A DNA stretch of 23,990 bases from SZUA-181 sp964601765 (GCA_964601765.1 CAZROR010000021.1:1-23990); one strand, 5' to 3'. Positions 14,007 to 22,725 are shown, counted from the first letter of the stretch. Made by a program: numbers and translations. Notes: a model not told the origin generated them from the sequence alone.

Positions 14007-16763
14007 TCACTTCTCCTCAGCTTCATTCAGCAGCGACAGAAACTGCTCACGCACCCAGCACATGCGCGCTTTCAGTTCTTCCGGTGAGCTGATCGGCGCG
14101 TGCCGGCGCATTGTCTCCCATTCAGGTGCGCGCTCATCGGCGGACAGTTTGCCGATGGACTGCCACAATTGCACGCGCAGCGCATTCTCCATCTGGCGAT
14201 AGTCCATATAGCTGTCGGCCAGCCTGCCACCCAGCCGGCGCCAGCGCGCCGGTGCTGATACAGGCAGTGCGTGCAGTGTTTCAGCCATACCGGTGTGCTC
14301 GCCGCCGAAGCACAGCCGCGCATATTGGGCCAGGAACTCGATATCAACAAGCCCGCCAGCATCGTGTTTCAGGTTGATGATCGCGCTGCTTCGACTGCCA
14401 AGGTGTTCGAGCATCCGGGCCCGCATGTCGAGCACATCGCGGGCCAGTGCATGCGCATCCCTTGGCTGCCTGAGTACGGCATCCACCGCCTCCTGCACCT
14501 GCCTGCGGGCCACCTCCGGACCACTTACAGCACGCGCCCGACACAATGCCTGATGTTCCCAGGTCTGGGCTGCATGCATCTGATAGTCGACAAATGCCGC
14601 AAGTGTCGTGACCAGCACGCCAGACTGACCCGAAGGCCGAAGCCGGGCATCAAAAGTGTAGTCGCCACCATACGGCGCCGGTGTGGTCAGATGATGGATG
14701 ATTCTCCTGCCCAGTCGCTGTGCCCATTCACGATAGCTCTTGCCGCCTGGCCCCGTTCCCTCCGGCGACTCATGCACGAGTACAAACACCATATCCAGAT
14801 CGGAAACCATGCCCATTTCACGGCTTCCATGCTTCCCCATGGCCAGACAGACAAACGGAAAGTCCGCCGGCAAGCCAAGCTGCCTGAGACTCAGGCCCTG
14901 TATGGCCTGTGTGGCAATATCGGCTGTGCGCGCCAACCAAGCGCCAATCACCAGTGGATTTTGCTCATCCGCAGCCACGGTCATGGCTGCCGTCAGGCGC
15001 GACTGGCTGACAAGCCGTGCCAGCGTGGCCAGATATTGCTCATCATCAAGCCCGGTCGTAGAAAGCGTTGCCAGCTCACGGTGCAGCCTCTCCATGCGCG
15101 CGCTTCCCCGGCCACTCTCCAATGGCCACTCCAGCCAACTCGGATCAGCAACAACATGCCCCGCGATATAGCGGCTGGCACTCAACACATCGAACAGCCA
15201 GCGCCGTGCACCCTCGTGGTGATCGAGCAAATCAAACCACGTGGCTCGGCCGGCAATGCGCCTGAACAGCGCGGCCAGCGACTCCAGCGCATGCACGCGG
15301 TTGGCATCCCCTTCCCAAGCCCGCATGGCTGCATCAACTATGCTTGCAATCTGGCGATGACAGCGCTCCGGCAGCAGGCCCTGCTCCCGGAAGGCACAGA
15401 TATCGTGCAGTGCCCGGCAAATGCGGCGACATGCCTCTGCATCCACGCCGGCCAGACGCCGCTGCCACGTCTCGGCATCCTGATCCAGCCATGCCTCCTC
15501 CGCCCCGTCGGACAGCATGCCAAACTGCTCCCGGAAGCAGGCCTGTACAGTCGTGACGTGCCCCTGCATACACTGCACCACATCGTCCAGGTTGAGGGCG
15601 CGGGCCAGATATGCGTCATAATCTTCCGGCAGGGCATGTGTCTGTTCACCATGGCGCGCCTGCAGGGCATGTTCGATACGGCGCCAGAATCGATATGCAT
15701 CAGCCAGCACCCCGGCCTGATCGCGAGCAACAAGCTCGGCATCAGCCAATGCCGACAGTGCCTGCATACTGGGACGACATCGCAGTACCGGTCGCCTGCC
15801 TCCATGCAGCAGCTGCAGGGACTGGATGTAAAACTCGATCTCACGGATGCCGCCCTGACCACGCTTGACATCAAAGCCCGGCCCGATTGCCCTGTGCCCT
15901 GCCTGGGCATTAATGCGCCGCTTCATGTCGGCCAGTGCCTGCACAGTGGTATAGTCCAGATAGCGCCGATAAACGAACGGCTGAATACCCGCGATGAAAG
16001 CCTCTCCCAGCCTTGTATCCCCGGCTACCGGGCGGGCCTTGATAAGCATGGCTCGTTCCCATGTCTGTCCGTATTCCTGATAGTGCATCAACGCCGTATC
16101 CAGCGGCAGACAAATCGGCGCGCCATCACTACCCGGCCTGAGCCGCATATCCACGGGCCAGACCTGGCCATCCGCCGTATGCTCCGCAAGCAGCCGGATC
16201 AGCTCGCGTGCAAGATGCTGGAAATATGCGGCCGCATTCAACGAGCGGCGGCCACCTGTAGTTTTTGTCGCTTCCGACTGCCAGAGAAACAGCAGATCTA
16301 CGTCCGAGCCGAGGTTGAGCTCCTCACCACCCAGCTTGCCAAGCCCGATCACGCAGAAGCGCCCATCCGGCACCATGCCGAAGCGAGGCGTAAGCAACCC
16401 GACAGCCATCTCCAGCGCACCATGGATCAGCTGCTCAGCCAGCCGGGAAAGGCTTGTCGCCGATACCAGCACATCACCGCCCAGTCCCAGCTCCCACCAG
16501 ATGACGCGCGCCAGCCCACGCCGCTTGATCTGTCTCAATGCGGCCAGGCAATCTTCCTCGTCGGCAGCCATTGCCGGACACCAGGACTCACCCGCATCCG
16601 GCAGCCTGCACGCTGCCGGTGCGCGAAAGACCTCGTCATATTCATCCGCATCCAGCCCGCGCATCAGGCTGGCAAACAGTGGTGATATATCGAACAGGCG
16701 GTGAATGGCCGACGCATGTGCCGGCGCGGCAGAAAGGCAGCGGCTCAACACCTCATCTTGCAT
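14007..16763 (-). CDS. glnE: Bifunctional glutamine synthetase adenylyltransferase/deadenylase
   Basis: Adjusts glutamine synthetase activity by adding AMP to, or removing it from, a tyrosine, in response to PII and glutamine. The 918-residue protein (E. coli 946) has two nucleotidyltransferase domains. The N-terminal one has GGEELNLGSDVDLLF with GSD at 152-154, and the C-terminal one has GSREMGMVSDLDMVFV with SDLD at 654-657; each is followed by its helical domain. The VKRGQGGIREIEF and KHDAGGLVDIEF blocks are also present. It is cotranscribed with ilvE. The start ATG is 6 nt after a TATGCT hexamer on its strand, with no ribosome site. Confidence 0.97.
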   Translation of the reverse strand: MQDEVLSRCLSAAPAHASAIHRLFDISPLFASLMRGLDADEYDEVFRAPAACRLPDAGESWCPAMAADEEDCLAALRQIKRRGLARVIWWELGLGGDVLVSATSLSRLAEQLIHGALEMAVGLLTPRFGMVPDGRFCVIGLGKLGGEELNLGSDVDLLFLWQSEATKTTGGRRSLNAAAYFQHLARELIRLLAEHTADGQVWPVDMRLRPGSDGAPICLPLDTALMHYQEYGQTWERAMLIKARPVAGDTRLGEAFIAGIQPFVYRRYLDYTTVQALADMKRRINAQAGHRAIGPGFDVKRGQGGIREIEFYIQSLQLLHGGRRPVLRCRPSMQALSALADAELVARDQAGVLADAYRFWRRIEHALQARHGEQTHALPEDYDAYLARALNLDDVVQCMQGHVTTVQACFREQFGMLSDGAEEAWLDQDAETWQRRLAGVDAEACRRICRALHDICAFREQGLLPERCHRQIASIVDAAMRAWEGDANRVHALESLAALFRRIAGRATWFDLLDHHEGARRWLFDVLSASRYIAGHVVADPSWLEWPLESGRGSARMERLHRELATLSTTGLDDEQYLATLARLVSQSRLTAAMTVAADEQNPLVIGAWLARTADIATQAIQGLSLRQLGLPADFPFVCLAMGKHGSREMGMVSDLDMVFVLVHESPEGTGPGGKSYREWAQRLGRRIIHHLTTPAPYGGDYTFDARLRPSGQSGVLVTTLAAFVDYQMHAAQTWEHQALCRARAVSGPEVARRQVQEAVDAVLRQPRDAHALARDVLDMRARMLEHLGSRSSAIINLKHDAGGLVDIEFLAQYARLCFGGEHTGMAETLHALPVSAPARWRRLGGRLADSYMDYRQMENALRVQLWQSIGKLSADERAPEWETMRRHAPISSPEELKARMCWVREQFLSLLNEAEEK

Positions 16764-16769
16764 CGTTCA

Positions 16770-16775
16770 AGCATA
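16770..16775 (-). promoter_or_regulatory. Putative glnE -10 element, leaderless layout
   Basis: Read on the minus strand, TATGCT is followed by 6 nt and the ATG at 16763, the same geometry and hexamer as at gshA. The -35 position (16793-16798, reading TCGCGC) is not a convincing match. It shares the 108-bp intergenic region with the mla promoter. Confidence 0.4.
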
Positions 16776-16798
16776 GCGGCAAGCGCATGATGGCGCGA

Positions 16799-16827
16799 TT
16801 GTCGTACCGGCCGGTACAGGATAGGCT
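16799..16827 (+). promoter_or_regulatory. mla operon promoter with palindrome in the spacer
   Basis: TTGTCG at 16799-16804 and TAGGCT at 16822-16827 are 17 bp apart. The spacer holds the 14-bp perfect palindrome GTACCGGCCGGTAC (16804-16817), a candidate operator that could also affect divergent glnE. Transcription would start at about 16834, where a short ORF begins. Confidence 0.5.
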
Positions 16828-16833
16828 TCAATC

Positions 16834-16875
16834 ATGCCTGTCATGACTCCCTCGACATCCAGGAATACTGCATGA
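16834..16875 (+). CDS. Possible 13-codon upstream ORF coupled to mlaF
   Basis: An ATG lies 6 nt after the -10 hexamer of the mla promoter and opens a frame encoding MPVMTPSTSRNTA. Its TGA at 16873-16875 overlaps the mlaF ATG at 16872 as ATGA. An AGGA at 16861-16864 inside it serves as the mlaF ribosome site. The layout suggests a leaderless leader peptide whose translation could deliver ribosomes to mlaF. It may instead be a chance frame in a short leader; the peptide has no recognisable features. Confidence 0.35.
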   Translation: MPVMTPSTSRNTA

Positions 16876-17681
16876 TCCGTTGTGAAGACATCACCATGCT
16901 GTACGGGGACACCGCGGCGCTCGATCATGTGAACATTCACGTGCGCGCCCAGGCCACGACCGTCATCCTGGGCGGCTCCGGCTCGGGCAAGACGACCCTG
17001 CTGCGTATCATGGCAGGCCTGAAACACCCGACGGAAGGTCGCGTGTGGTTTCAGGGCGAGGATCTCATCCATATCCCGCGCAAGCGATTGTATGAGCTGC
17101 GCCAGTACATGGGCATGGTATTCCAGTATTCAGCGCTGCTGAATTCACTGAATGTTTATGACAACGTCGCCTTTGTACTGCACGAGCATTCCGACCTGGA
17201 CGAATCCATTATCCACACGATTGTCACGATGAAGCTGGAGCAGGTTGGCCTGCGCGGTATGGAAAAAATGATGCCGTCGGAGCTCTCCGGCGGTATGGCC
17301 AAGCGCGTGGCACTGGCACGCGCGATTGCCATCGATCCGAAGGTTGTCTTCTTCGATGAACCAACGAGTGGCCTGGATCCGATTTCCGCTGCCGTCATCA
17401 CCACGCTGATCCGTGACATGACGCAGAAAATGCGCATGACTTCCGTCGTCGTCACGCACGATGTCGATGCCGGGCTGTCCATTGCTGATCACGTCGTGCT
17501 GCTCTGGCAGGGGCAGGTTATTGCTGAAGGCACGCCCGCAGACATCCGCAACAGTACTGATGAGCGTGTATGTCAGTTTATTGAAGGCCGCCCTGATGGC
17601 CCGATTCCGTTTTCACGCAGCACCACATCGTACCTGGATGACCTGACGCATAAGCCTGGCACAGTGAGGCTCGAGACATGA
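16872..17681 (+). CDS. mlaF: Phospholipid ABC transporter ATP-binding protein MlaF
   Basis: ATPase of the MlaFEDB complex in the inner membrane, which moves phospholipids between inner and outer membranes with periplasmic MlaC. The 269-residue protein has Walker A GGSGSGKTT (34-42), signature LSGGM (138-142), Walker B VVFFDEPTSGLD (158-169) and the switch VVVTHD. The first half is typical of MlaF, including MGMVFQYSALLNSLNVYDNVAF. Its stop overlaps mlaE as ATGA. In E. coli the MlaF C-terminus contacts MlaB; no mlaB is present here. Confidence 0.93.
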   Translation: MIRCEDITMLYGDTAALDHVNIHVRAQATTVILGGSGSGKTTLLRIMAGLKHPTEGRVWFQGEDLIHIPRKRLYELRQYMGMVFQYSALLNSLNVYDNVAFVLHEHSDLDESIIHTIVTMKLEQVGLRGMEKMMPSELSGGMAKRVALARAIAIDPKVVFFDEPTSGLDPISAAVITTLIRDMTQKMRMTSVVVTHDVDAGLSIADHVVLLWQGQVIAEGTPADIRNSTDERVCQFIEGRPDGPIPFSRSTTSYLDDLTHKPGTVRLET

Positions 17682-18457
17682 GCGCCATGATTGATACATT
17701 CGGACTGCTGGGCCGTACCTTCCTGCGCATGCTGCAGCGGCTGGGTGATGCCGCCACGCTGAGCGCATCTTCACTGCGCCTGCTCGTTGCGCCGCCCTGG
17801 CAGGGAAAACACATTGTTCTGCAGATATACGCCCTCGGCGTCGGCTCACTCGTTATCATCGCCATCACCGGCGCATTTACCGGGATGGTGCTGGCCCTGC
17901 AGGGCTACTACACGCTGGCCAAGTTTGGCTCGGAGTCCATGCTCGGCTCGGCCGTGGCCCTGTCGATTATCCGCGAGCTTGGCCCCGTGCTCGGCGCCCT
18001 GATGGTAACCGGCCGGGCCGGCTCCAGTATCACGGCGGAAATCGGCATCATGCGCGTCACGGAACAGGTGGATGCGCTCGAGATGATGGCCGTCAATCCG
18101 TGTGCACGTATCATCATGCCGCGCATTATTGCCACCACACTGTCCGTGCCGTTGCTGATTGCCATTTTTGATATTATTGGCATTGCTGCCGGATACGTGA
18201 TCGGCGTTGATTTGCTTGGCGTCAACCCCGGCTCGTTCATTGCCGAGATGCAGGCCAAGGTAACAACACACGACATCAACACAGGCTGGATCAAGGGGGT
18301 CGCCTTTGGCTTCCTGATCGGTGTTGTCTGTACCTACATCGGCTACCGGGCGACGCCGACCACGGAAGGTGTGGGCCGTGCCACGACGCAGGCAGTGGTA
18401 GCGGCATCAGTCGGCATTCTGATGCTGGATTACATTTTAACCTCATTTTTCCTTTAG
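17678..18457 (+). CDS. mlaE: Phospholipid ABC transporter permease MlaE
   Basis: Integral inner-membrane permease of the Mla system. The 259-residue protein has an interfacial N-terminal helix region followed by hydrophobic segments near 50-75, 90-115, 145-175, 200-220 and 235-257. Family hallmarks are GAFTGMVLALQGYYTL, ALSIIRELGPVLGALMVTGR and AGSSITAEIGIMRVTEQVDA, and the loop MMAVNPCARIIMPR. No STAS domain is fused at its N-terminus, so the MlaB function is not supplied here. It overlaps mlaF by 4 nt and precedes mlaD by 12 nt. Confidence 0.95.
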   Translation: MSAMIDTFGLLGRTFLRMLQRLGDAATLSASSLRLLVAPPWQGKHIVLQIYALGVGSLVIIAITGAFTGMVLALQGYYTLAKFGSESMLGSAVALSIIRELGPVLGALMVTGRAGSSITAEIGIMRVTEQVDALEMMAVNPCARIIMPRIIATTLSVPLLIAIFDIIGIAAGYVIGVDLLGVNPGSFIAEMQAKVTTHDINTGWIKGVAFGFLIGVVCTYIGYRATPTTEGVGRATTQAVVAASVGILMLDYILTSFFL

Positions 18458-18469
18458 GGAGCAAAACAC

Positions 18470-18922
18470 ATGGGCGAATACAGACGCATCGAAATCACCG
18501 TGGGCATCTTTGTCTTCATTGGCATTCTCAGCATGGTGTACATGGCACTGAAACTGGGCGAGGTCGGCGGCCTGGGTACGTCGGGCTATACGCTTACGGC
18601 CAGGTTCAATGATATCGGTGGCGTGCGGGCCGGGGCGGACGTCACTATTGCAGGCGTCATTGTCGGCCGTGTCGAAAATGTCGCGCTGGCAAGCGAGGAT
18701 GAGGCTATGTTGACATTGCGTATCAACGACGGCGTGAAAATCACGACGGATGCCATCGCCTCCGTACGCACCAAGGGCATCATTGGTGACCGTTACATTC
18801 GCATCAGCCAGGGCGCGGATGAAACCTATCTGGAGCCTGGGGATGAAATCGAGGAAACGGAATCCGTCCTGAACCTCGAGGATCTCATCGGGAAATACAT
18901 TTTTTCCAACGACAAAAAATGA
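18470..18922 (+). CDS. mlaD: MCE-domain lipid-binding protein MlaD
   Basis: Membrane-anchored MCE protein that forms a hexameric ring on the periplasmic side of MlaFE and channels phospholipid. The 150-residue protein has one N-terminal transmembrane segment (about 8-27) after EYRRIEITVG. A single MCE domain follows, with YTLTARFNDIGGVRAGADV, VTIAGVIVGRV and the IKTKGI-like SVRTKGIIGDRYI. The tail is short compared with E. coli MlaD (183). AGGGAG at 18456-18461 lies 8 nt before the ATG, overlapping the mlaE stop. Confidence 0.94.
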   Translation: MGEYRRIEITVGIFVFIGILSMVYMALKLGEVGGLGTSGYTLTARFNDIGGVRAGADVTIAGVIVGRVENVALASEDEAMLTLRINDGVKITTDAIASVRTKGIIGDRYIRISQGADETYLEPGDEIEETESVLNLEDLIGKYIFSNDKK

Positions 18923-19043
18923 ACGCTTTCCCCCGTGGATGGGAAATGATTGCACCACAACAGACAGACAAGGCTGGCATACTGCCTGTGTAAGCCCGGC
19001 TATGGACGAGCCTACATATTCCACATAGTAAAAAGGAGAATAC
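18923..19043 (+). other. mlaD-mlaC intergenic region
   Basis: This 121-bp gap is unusually wide for an mla operon. It contains a weak inverted repeat TTTCCC/GGGAAA (18927-18932 and 18941-18946, 8-nt loop, no T-tract) and a small GGCA-TAC-TGCC hairpin near 18977-18987. CATACT at 18978-18983 preceded by TGG could be an extended -10. AAGGAG about 6 nt before the mlaC ATG is a clear ribosome site. Confidence 0.35.
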
Positions 19044-19652
19044 ATGATGCACTTTCGACCCCTGTACGCTGCCGTGCTTATCGCGCTGCTTCCAACACTG
19101 GCCTGGGCGGATATCGGCCCCAGGGCAACAGTCCAGAAGACCGTGGATTCGGTCATCGATATTCTGAAGGCACGTGAAAACCCCGAGACCCTGTCAGCCG
19201 AGGATCGGCACGCCATCAGCAAAGCGGTTGAGGCCAGCTTCGACTTCAGGGAAATGGCACGTCGCAGCCTGGGCAAGGGCTGGAGAAAGCTCAGCGAGGA
19301 GCAACGTCAGCAGTTCACCCAGGTATTCCGTGAACTGCTAGAACGCTCCTACGGCAGCCGGCTGGCGGCCTTTTCCGGCCAGACTGTGAGCTATGGTGAA
19401 GTCAAGAGAAAGAAGCACGGCCGTGTACTGGTGGAAACCGAAATTATCGATGGCAAAAAGCACATCCCGGTGCACTACAAGCTCTACAAATCCAGGAACG
19501 GCTGGCACATCTACAATATTATTATCGAGGGCGTCAGCCTCGTCGGTACCTACCGGACGAATTTCCGTGATACACTGAAAAAGGAAGGCTTTGACGGCCT
19601 GTTACAAAATATGCATACCAAGCTTACAAAGTTGAAAGAGGCGGACAAGTAA
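19044..19652 (+). CDS. mlaC: Periplasmic phospholipid-binding protein MlaC
   Basis: Soluble carrier that ferries phospholipid across the periplasm between the outer-membrane MlaA complex and inner-membrane MlaFEDB. The 202-residue precursor has a signal peptide (MMHFRPLYAAVLIALLPTLAWA, probable cleavage after residue 22). The Ttg2D/MlaC domain follows, with FDFREMARRSLGKGWRKLS, then QFTQVFRELLERSYG, a YKLYKSRNGWHIYNIIIEGVSLV core and a terminal YRTNFRDTLKKEG. Two adjacent ATGs (19044, 19047) are possible starts. mlaA is not in the window. Confidence 0.94.
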   Translation: MMHFRPLYAAVLIALLPTLAWADIGPRATVQKTVDSVIDILKARENPETLSAEDRHAISKAVEASFDFREMARRSLGKGWRKLSEEQRQQFTQVFRELLERSYGSRLAAFSGQTVSYGEVKRKKHGRVLVETEIIDGKKHIPVHYKLYKSRNGWHIYNIIIEGVSLVGTYRTNFRDTLKKEGFDGLLQNMHTKLTKLKEADK

Positions 19653-19659
19653 GCCTCTT
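19636..19659 (+). other. Hairpin across the mlaC stop codon
   Basis: AAGAGGC (19636-19642) and GCCTCTT (19653-19659) form a 7-bp stem with a 10-nt loop that includes the mlaC TAA. It is followed by CATCTG rather than a T-run, so it is a poor intrinsic terminator. It may limit expression or stabilise the mlaC message end. Confidence 0.3.
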
Positions 19660-19688
19660 CATCTGATCCGGATATCCTGCCCCACCGG

Positions 19689-22600
19689 ATGAGAGCCACG
19701 ATTCGCGCCTGTCGCCGTATTGCGCTGCTTGTCATGCTGGGCCTGACGCTCATCGGCGGCTGGCTCTATATGCAGGCACCATCACTGAATGAGCTTCGCC
19801 CCGAGATGGTACGTCTGCTCAAGCAGGAACTGAAGCTCAGCCGCGTGCAGCTTGGTGATCTGTCCTGGTACTGGGTTGGCTCGACCTGGGTCTATGCGGA
19901 AGATGTCTCATTCGAGACCGAGGATGGTCAGGTTCAGGTCAGGCACGGCCGTCTTGATGTGCAGATTTCAAGCTGGGATCTGCTAAGCGGGCGGATTACA
20001 CCGCTCAGCATCAACCTGCGTGGCGGGCAGCTCGCCATTCGCGTGCCGGAGGGAGGCACTCCCGGTCTGCTTGCCATGCCGCTGTTCCGGCTCGATCTTG
20101 AGGATGTCCAGCTGAGCTGGCGCTATGGTGACGACAGTGGTGAGGTGGACCACCTGAACCTGCATCTGGACGCTGTTGAGCAGCAGCTGGCCTTGCGGCT
20201 ACCTGGTGCCAACCTGCAACTGGACTGGGATGAAAACATGCTTCCGGTCACGCTGGATGGCCGCTTCGAGGATACCGGCTGGATGCCACCTGCCGTGCGG
20301 CGATATCTGCACGGCCAAATCGGCGGCTCCATTCACCTGGAGCGTACTGGGAGTGGCAAGTGGCGCGTGGAGGCAGAGCTGCGCGCCAGGAACAGCGCCC
20401 AGCTAATGAATGGTAAAGGGCAGCCTCTTTTCAGCTTTGACAGAGCAGAGGCCGCTTTTACCGTGGAAAGCGTTGCCGGTACAGCCATACCCCGGGAAAT
20501 CCGCATCAGGCGATTTGCCTGGCATGATCGTGACAGCAATGTCGCCATCTCCGGCCAATGGCGCGAAGGTATGCTGAGCCTCCAGCTTATCTCCGGAAAA
20601 ATTGCCATGGCCACATTATGGCCCTGGCTGCGGGGTCTTGATGCATCAAAGACATGGCATGCATGGCTCGCCAGCATGCACGCAGGCCGTGCCAGCCTGG
20701 CATCCGGGCAGCTTCGGATGCACTGGCCGCTGCTCACCGGACCGGACACGCGGGACTGGGAGAAGGCCAGCTATAACCTGATGGCGCAGGTAAGTGGAGC
20801 GGATCTCACGCTCGTAACCGGAGAGCCAGGACTGACCGGGGTGAACGCCACGGTCAGCCTGAACGAAAAAGGCTTGCAGGCAAAGATCAGCACGGCCAGG
20901 TTGCCCGGCACGGCCGGAAAGGTACAAGGCCGGCTGCGTATCGCAGACTGGTCGGATATCGTGCTCGACGTGACAGGTCGTGGTCAGGTGGACATCGGCG
21001 GGCTTGAAGCCTGGCTGCAATTCCAGCCCATGAGCGGCCTGCACTGGCAGGCCGCACCCGCGACGAGCACATTCGCGTTCACATGGCTGCCAACGGAAAG
21101 CACCCCCCGAAGCGGTAAGGTAACGCTTACACCGACCGGCACATGGCAGATCACAATGCTCGATGCTTCCACACAATTATCCGGTGGCACACTGTCATGG
21201 GATGCAACGCACGGGATCACCGTGAACACCATGCGCTTTGAAAGCCCCCTGCTGCGGGGAACATTCACCCTGGCGGCTGGCAAGAAAGACGGTGATTGGC
21301 ATGTCACACGGCTGGATGCATCCGCCGATGGTGATTTCGCGGGACTGGTGGATGCCGGTGGCATCCCGGTGGACGCCGCCGGCGGCAGGCTGCACGCAAG
21401 GGTTTCATTTGCCCGTGACTGGCATTGCGAGATCGACCTCAAGGCCGCCAGCTGGGGGCATCTGCTCGGTGCCGCCAAATCTGCTGGTACGCCATATGTC
21501 GTCAGCCTTGCCGGAACAAGCACTCCCTCAGGTCTGTCCATTGCGCGTATCCGTAGCCAGGGGGGCGCCCCCGAACTAAAGGGATCAGGAAAAGCCAGTG
21601 GCAAATTTTTGCTGCTCAATTTCAGGCGGGTGAAGACCCCCGCCCTCGATACAGCCTTGCGTATCCGCATCCCCTTCGATACAGCACCGCTGGAGCTTGA
21701 CATGCAGGCCAGCTATATGACACGCCAGGCCCTGCCCCGAGAACTGAAGTACCAGCCCGGAGAAGGCAAGCCCTGGGCCCTGCGCGCCCGCCTGGATCAG
21801 CTGACGTGGGATGGCGCTCTGTTGCAACAGGTGGAGGTCCAGCTTGCCTCCAACCGACAACGCATAGGCCGGCTGCGCGCCGCCCGTCTTATCACGGCCA
21901 AGCTGAACCTGACCCATGCCGTGGCCGCCTTCCGGCTGCCGAAAGAGGGTGTGCTGGAACTGCGTGAGCTGTCCGCCATGCTGGCAGAACAAAAGCTGCT
22001 CGTTACCGGTACCTTCACATCAAGACCGGAAGGTGGCATGCGCTGGCAGGGGTTTGCAAGTATCAGCGGTGACTTCGGCTATATGCTGAACCGGCTGGAT
22101 GCATCCCATAAATTCCGTACCGGTGATATGCATGCGCTGATATCAGGCCAGGGCCTGTTGCTGCCCGACCAGCCCTGGTGGCATGGACTGGATGGCCGAC
22201 TCAGACTGCGCGTGAACGATGGCCGTATTCTTGAGGGTGGCACGATGACCAAGCTGCTTGCGGCGGCCAGCCTGGCGGATCTTCCCAGCCGCTTTCTTGG
22301 CAAACACAAGGACATCATTGGTGAAGGCATGCACTTTCGCCGTCTGCAACTCGAAGCCGCTCTGCATGGCCGGCACGCAAAGATTCGCCAGCTCGCCATC
22401 CGCGCCTCGGCCCTGGACATGGCCGGACAGGGCAAGCTCGACCTGGAGGACGGCTTCATCGACCTGACCATGGTGATCCGGCCTCTGCAAAATCTGGACG
22501 CAGTACTGAAGGTGATTCCACTGCTGCGCGACTTGCTGGGGGGTGCCGCGCACAGCCTGTTTCGCAAGGTGTATCATGTGCACGGTCCGCTTTCCGCTGC

Positions 22601-22718
22601 CAAGGTTGAAGAGGTGAGCCCGGAGGAGGCTGGACTGGCCGCCCCCGGCCTGGTGGAAAGCCTCTTCTCGCTACCCGGCCGCTGGTTTGGCAAAGGTCAG
22701 GCGGCGCTGGTCGAGTAG
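19689..22718 (+). CDS. AsmA/YhdP-like membrane-anchored lipid-transfer protein
   Basis: A 1009-residue protein with one N-terminal transmembrane segment (about 10-28), followed by a long periplasmic region rich in short alternating beta-strands, as in the AsmA/YhdP/TamB family of bridge-like proteins proposed to carry phospholipid to the outer membrane. The C-terminal part has the AsmA-like signature: RVNDGRILEGGTMTKLLAA, later QLEAALHGRHAKIRQLAIRASALDMAGQGKLDLEDG and a closing VIRPLQNLDAVLKVIPLLRDLLGG block. It is shorter than E. coli YhdP (about 1270), so the exact subfamily is uncertain. It follows mlaC by 36 bp with no Shine-Dalgarno sequence before its ATG. Its place after mla genes fits a joint role in phospholipid traffic. 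Confidence 0.82.
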   Translation: MRATIRACRRIALLVMLGLTLIGGWLYMQAPSLNELRPEMVRLLKQELKLSRVQLGDLSWYWVGSTWVYAEDVSFETEDGQVQVRHGRLDVQISSWDLLSGRITPLSINLRGGQLAIRVPEGGTPGLLAMPLFRLDLEDVQLSWRYGDDSGEVDHLNLHLDAVEQQLALRLPGANLQLDWDENMLPVTLDGRFEDTGWMPPAVRRYLHGQIGGSIHLERTGSGKWRVEAELRARNSAQLMNGKGQPLFSFDRAEAAFTVESVAGTAIPREIRIRRFAWHDRDSNVAISGQWREGMLSLQLISGKIAMATLWPWLRGLDASKTWHAWLASMHAGRASLASGQLRMHWPLLTGPDTRDWEKASYNLMAQVSGADLTLVTGEPGLTGVNATVSLNEKGLQAKISTARLPGTAGKVQGRLRIADWSDIVLDVTGRGQVDIGGLEAWLQFQPMSGLHWQAAPATSTFAFTWLPTESTPRSGKVTLTPTGTWQITMLDASTQLSGGTLSWDATHGITVNTMRFESPLLRGTFTLAAGKKDGDWHVTRLDASADGDFAGLVDAGGIPVDAAGGRLHARVSFARDWHCEIDLKAASWGHLLGAAKSAGTPYVVSLAGTSTPSGLSIARIRSQGGAPELKGSGKASGKFLLLNFRRVKTPALDTALRIRIPFDTAPLELDMQASYMTRQALPRELKYQPGEGKPWALRARLDQLTWDGALLQQVEVQLASNRQRIGRLRAARLITAKLNLTHAVAAFRLPKEGVLELRELSAMLAEQKLLVTGTFTSRPEGGMRWQGFASISGDFGYMLNRLDASHKFRTGDMHALISGQGLLLPDQPWWHGLDGRLRLRVNDGRILEGGTMTKLLAAASLADLPSRFLGKHKDIIGEGMHFRRLQLEAALHGRHAKIRQLAIRASALDMAGQGKLDLEDGFIDLTMVIRPLQNLDAVLKVIPLLRDLLGGAAHSLFRKVYHVHGPLSAAKVEEVSPEEAGLAAPGLVESLFSLPGRWFGKGQAALVE

Positions 22719-22725
22719 GCATGGG

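Noticed and set aside
14271..16685. An 804-codon open frame on the plus strand, antisense to glnE
   Set aside because: It lies wholly within the well-supported glnE, has no family motif, is rich in Cys/His/Arg as expected from reading GC-biased codons backwards, and has no promoter or ribosome site of its own.
16804..16817. GTACCGGCCGGTAC as a mobile-element end or attachment site
   Set aside because: No flanking direct repeats, transposase or integrase are present; its position in a promoter spacer fits an operator better.
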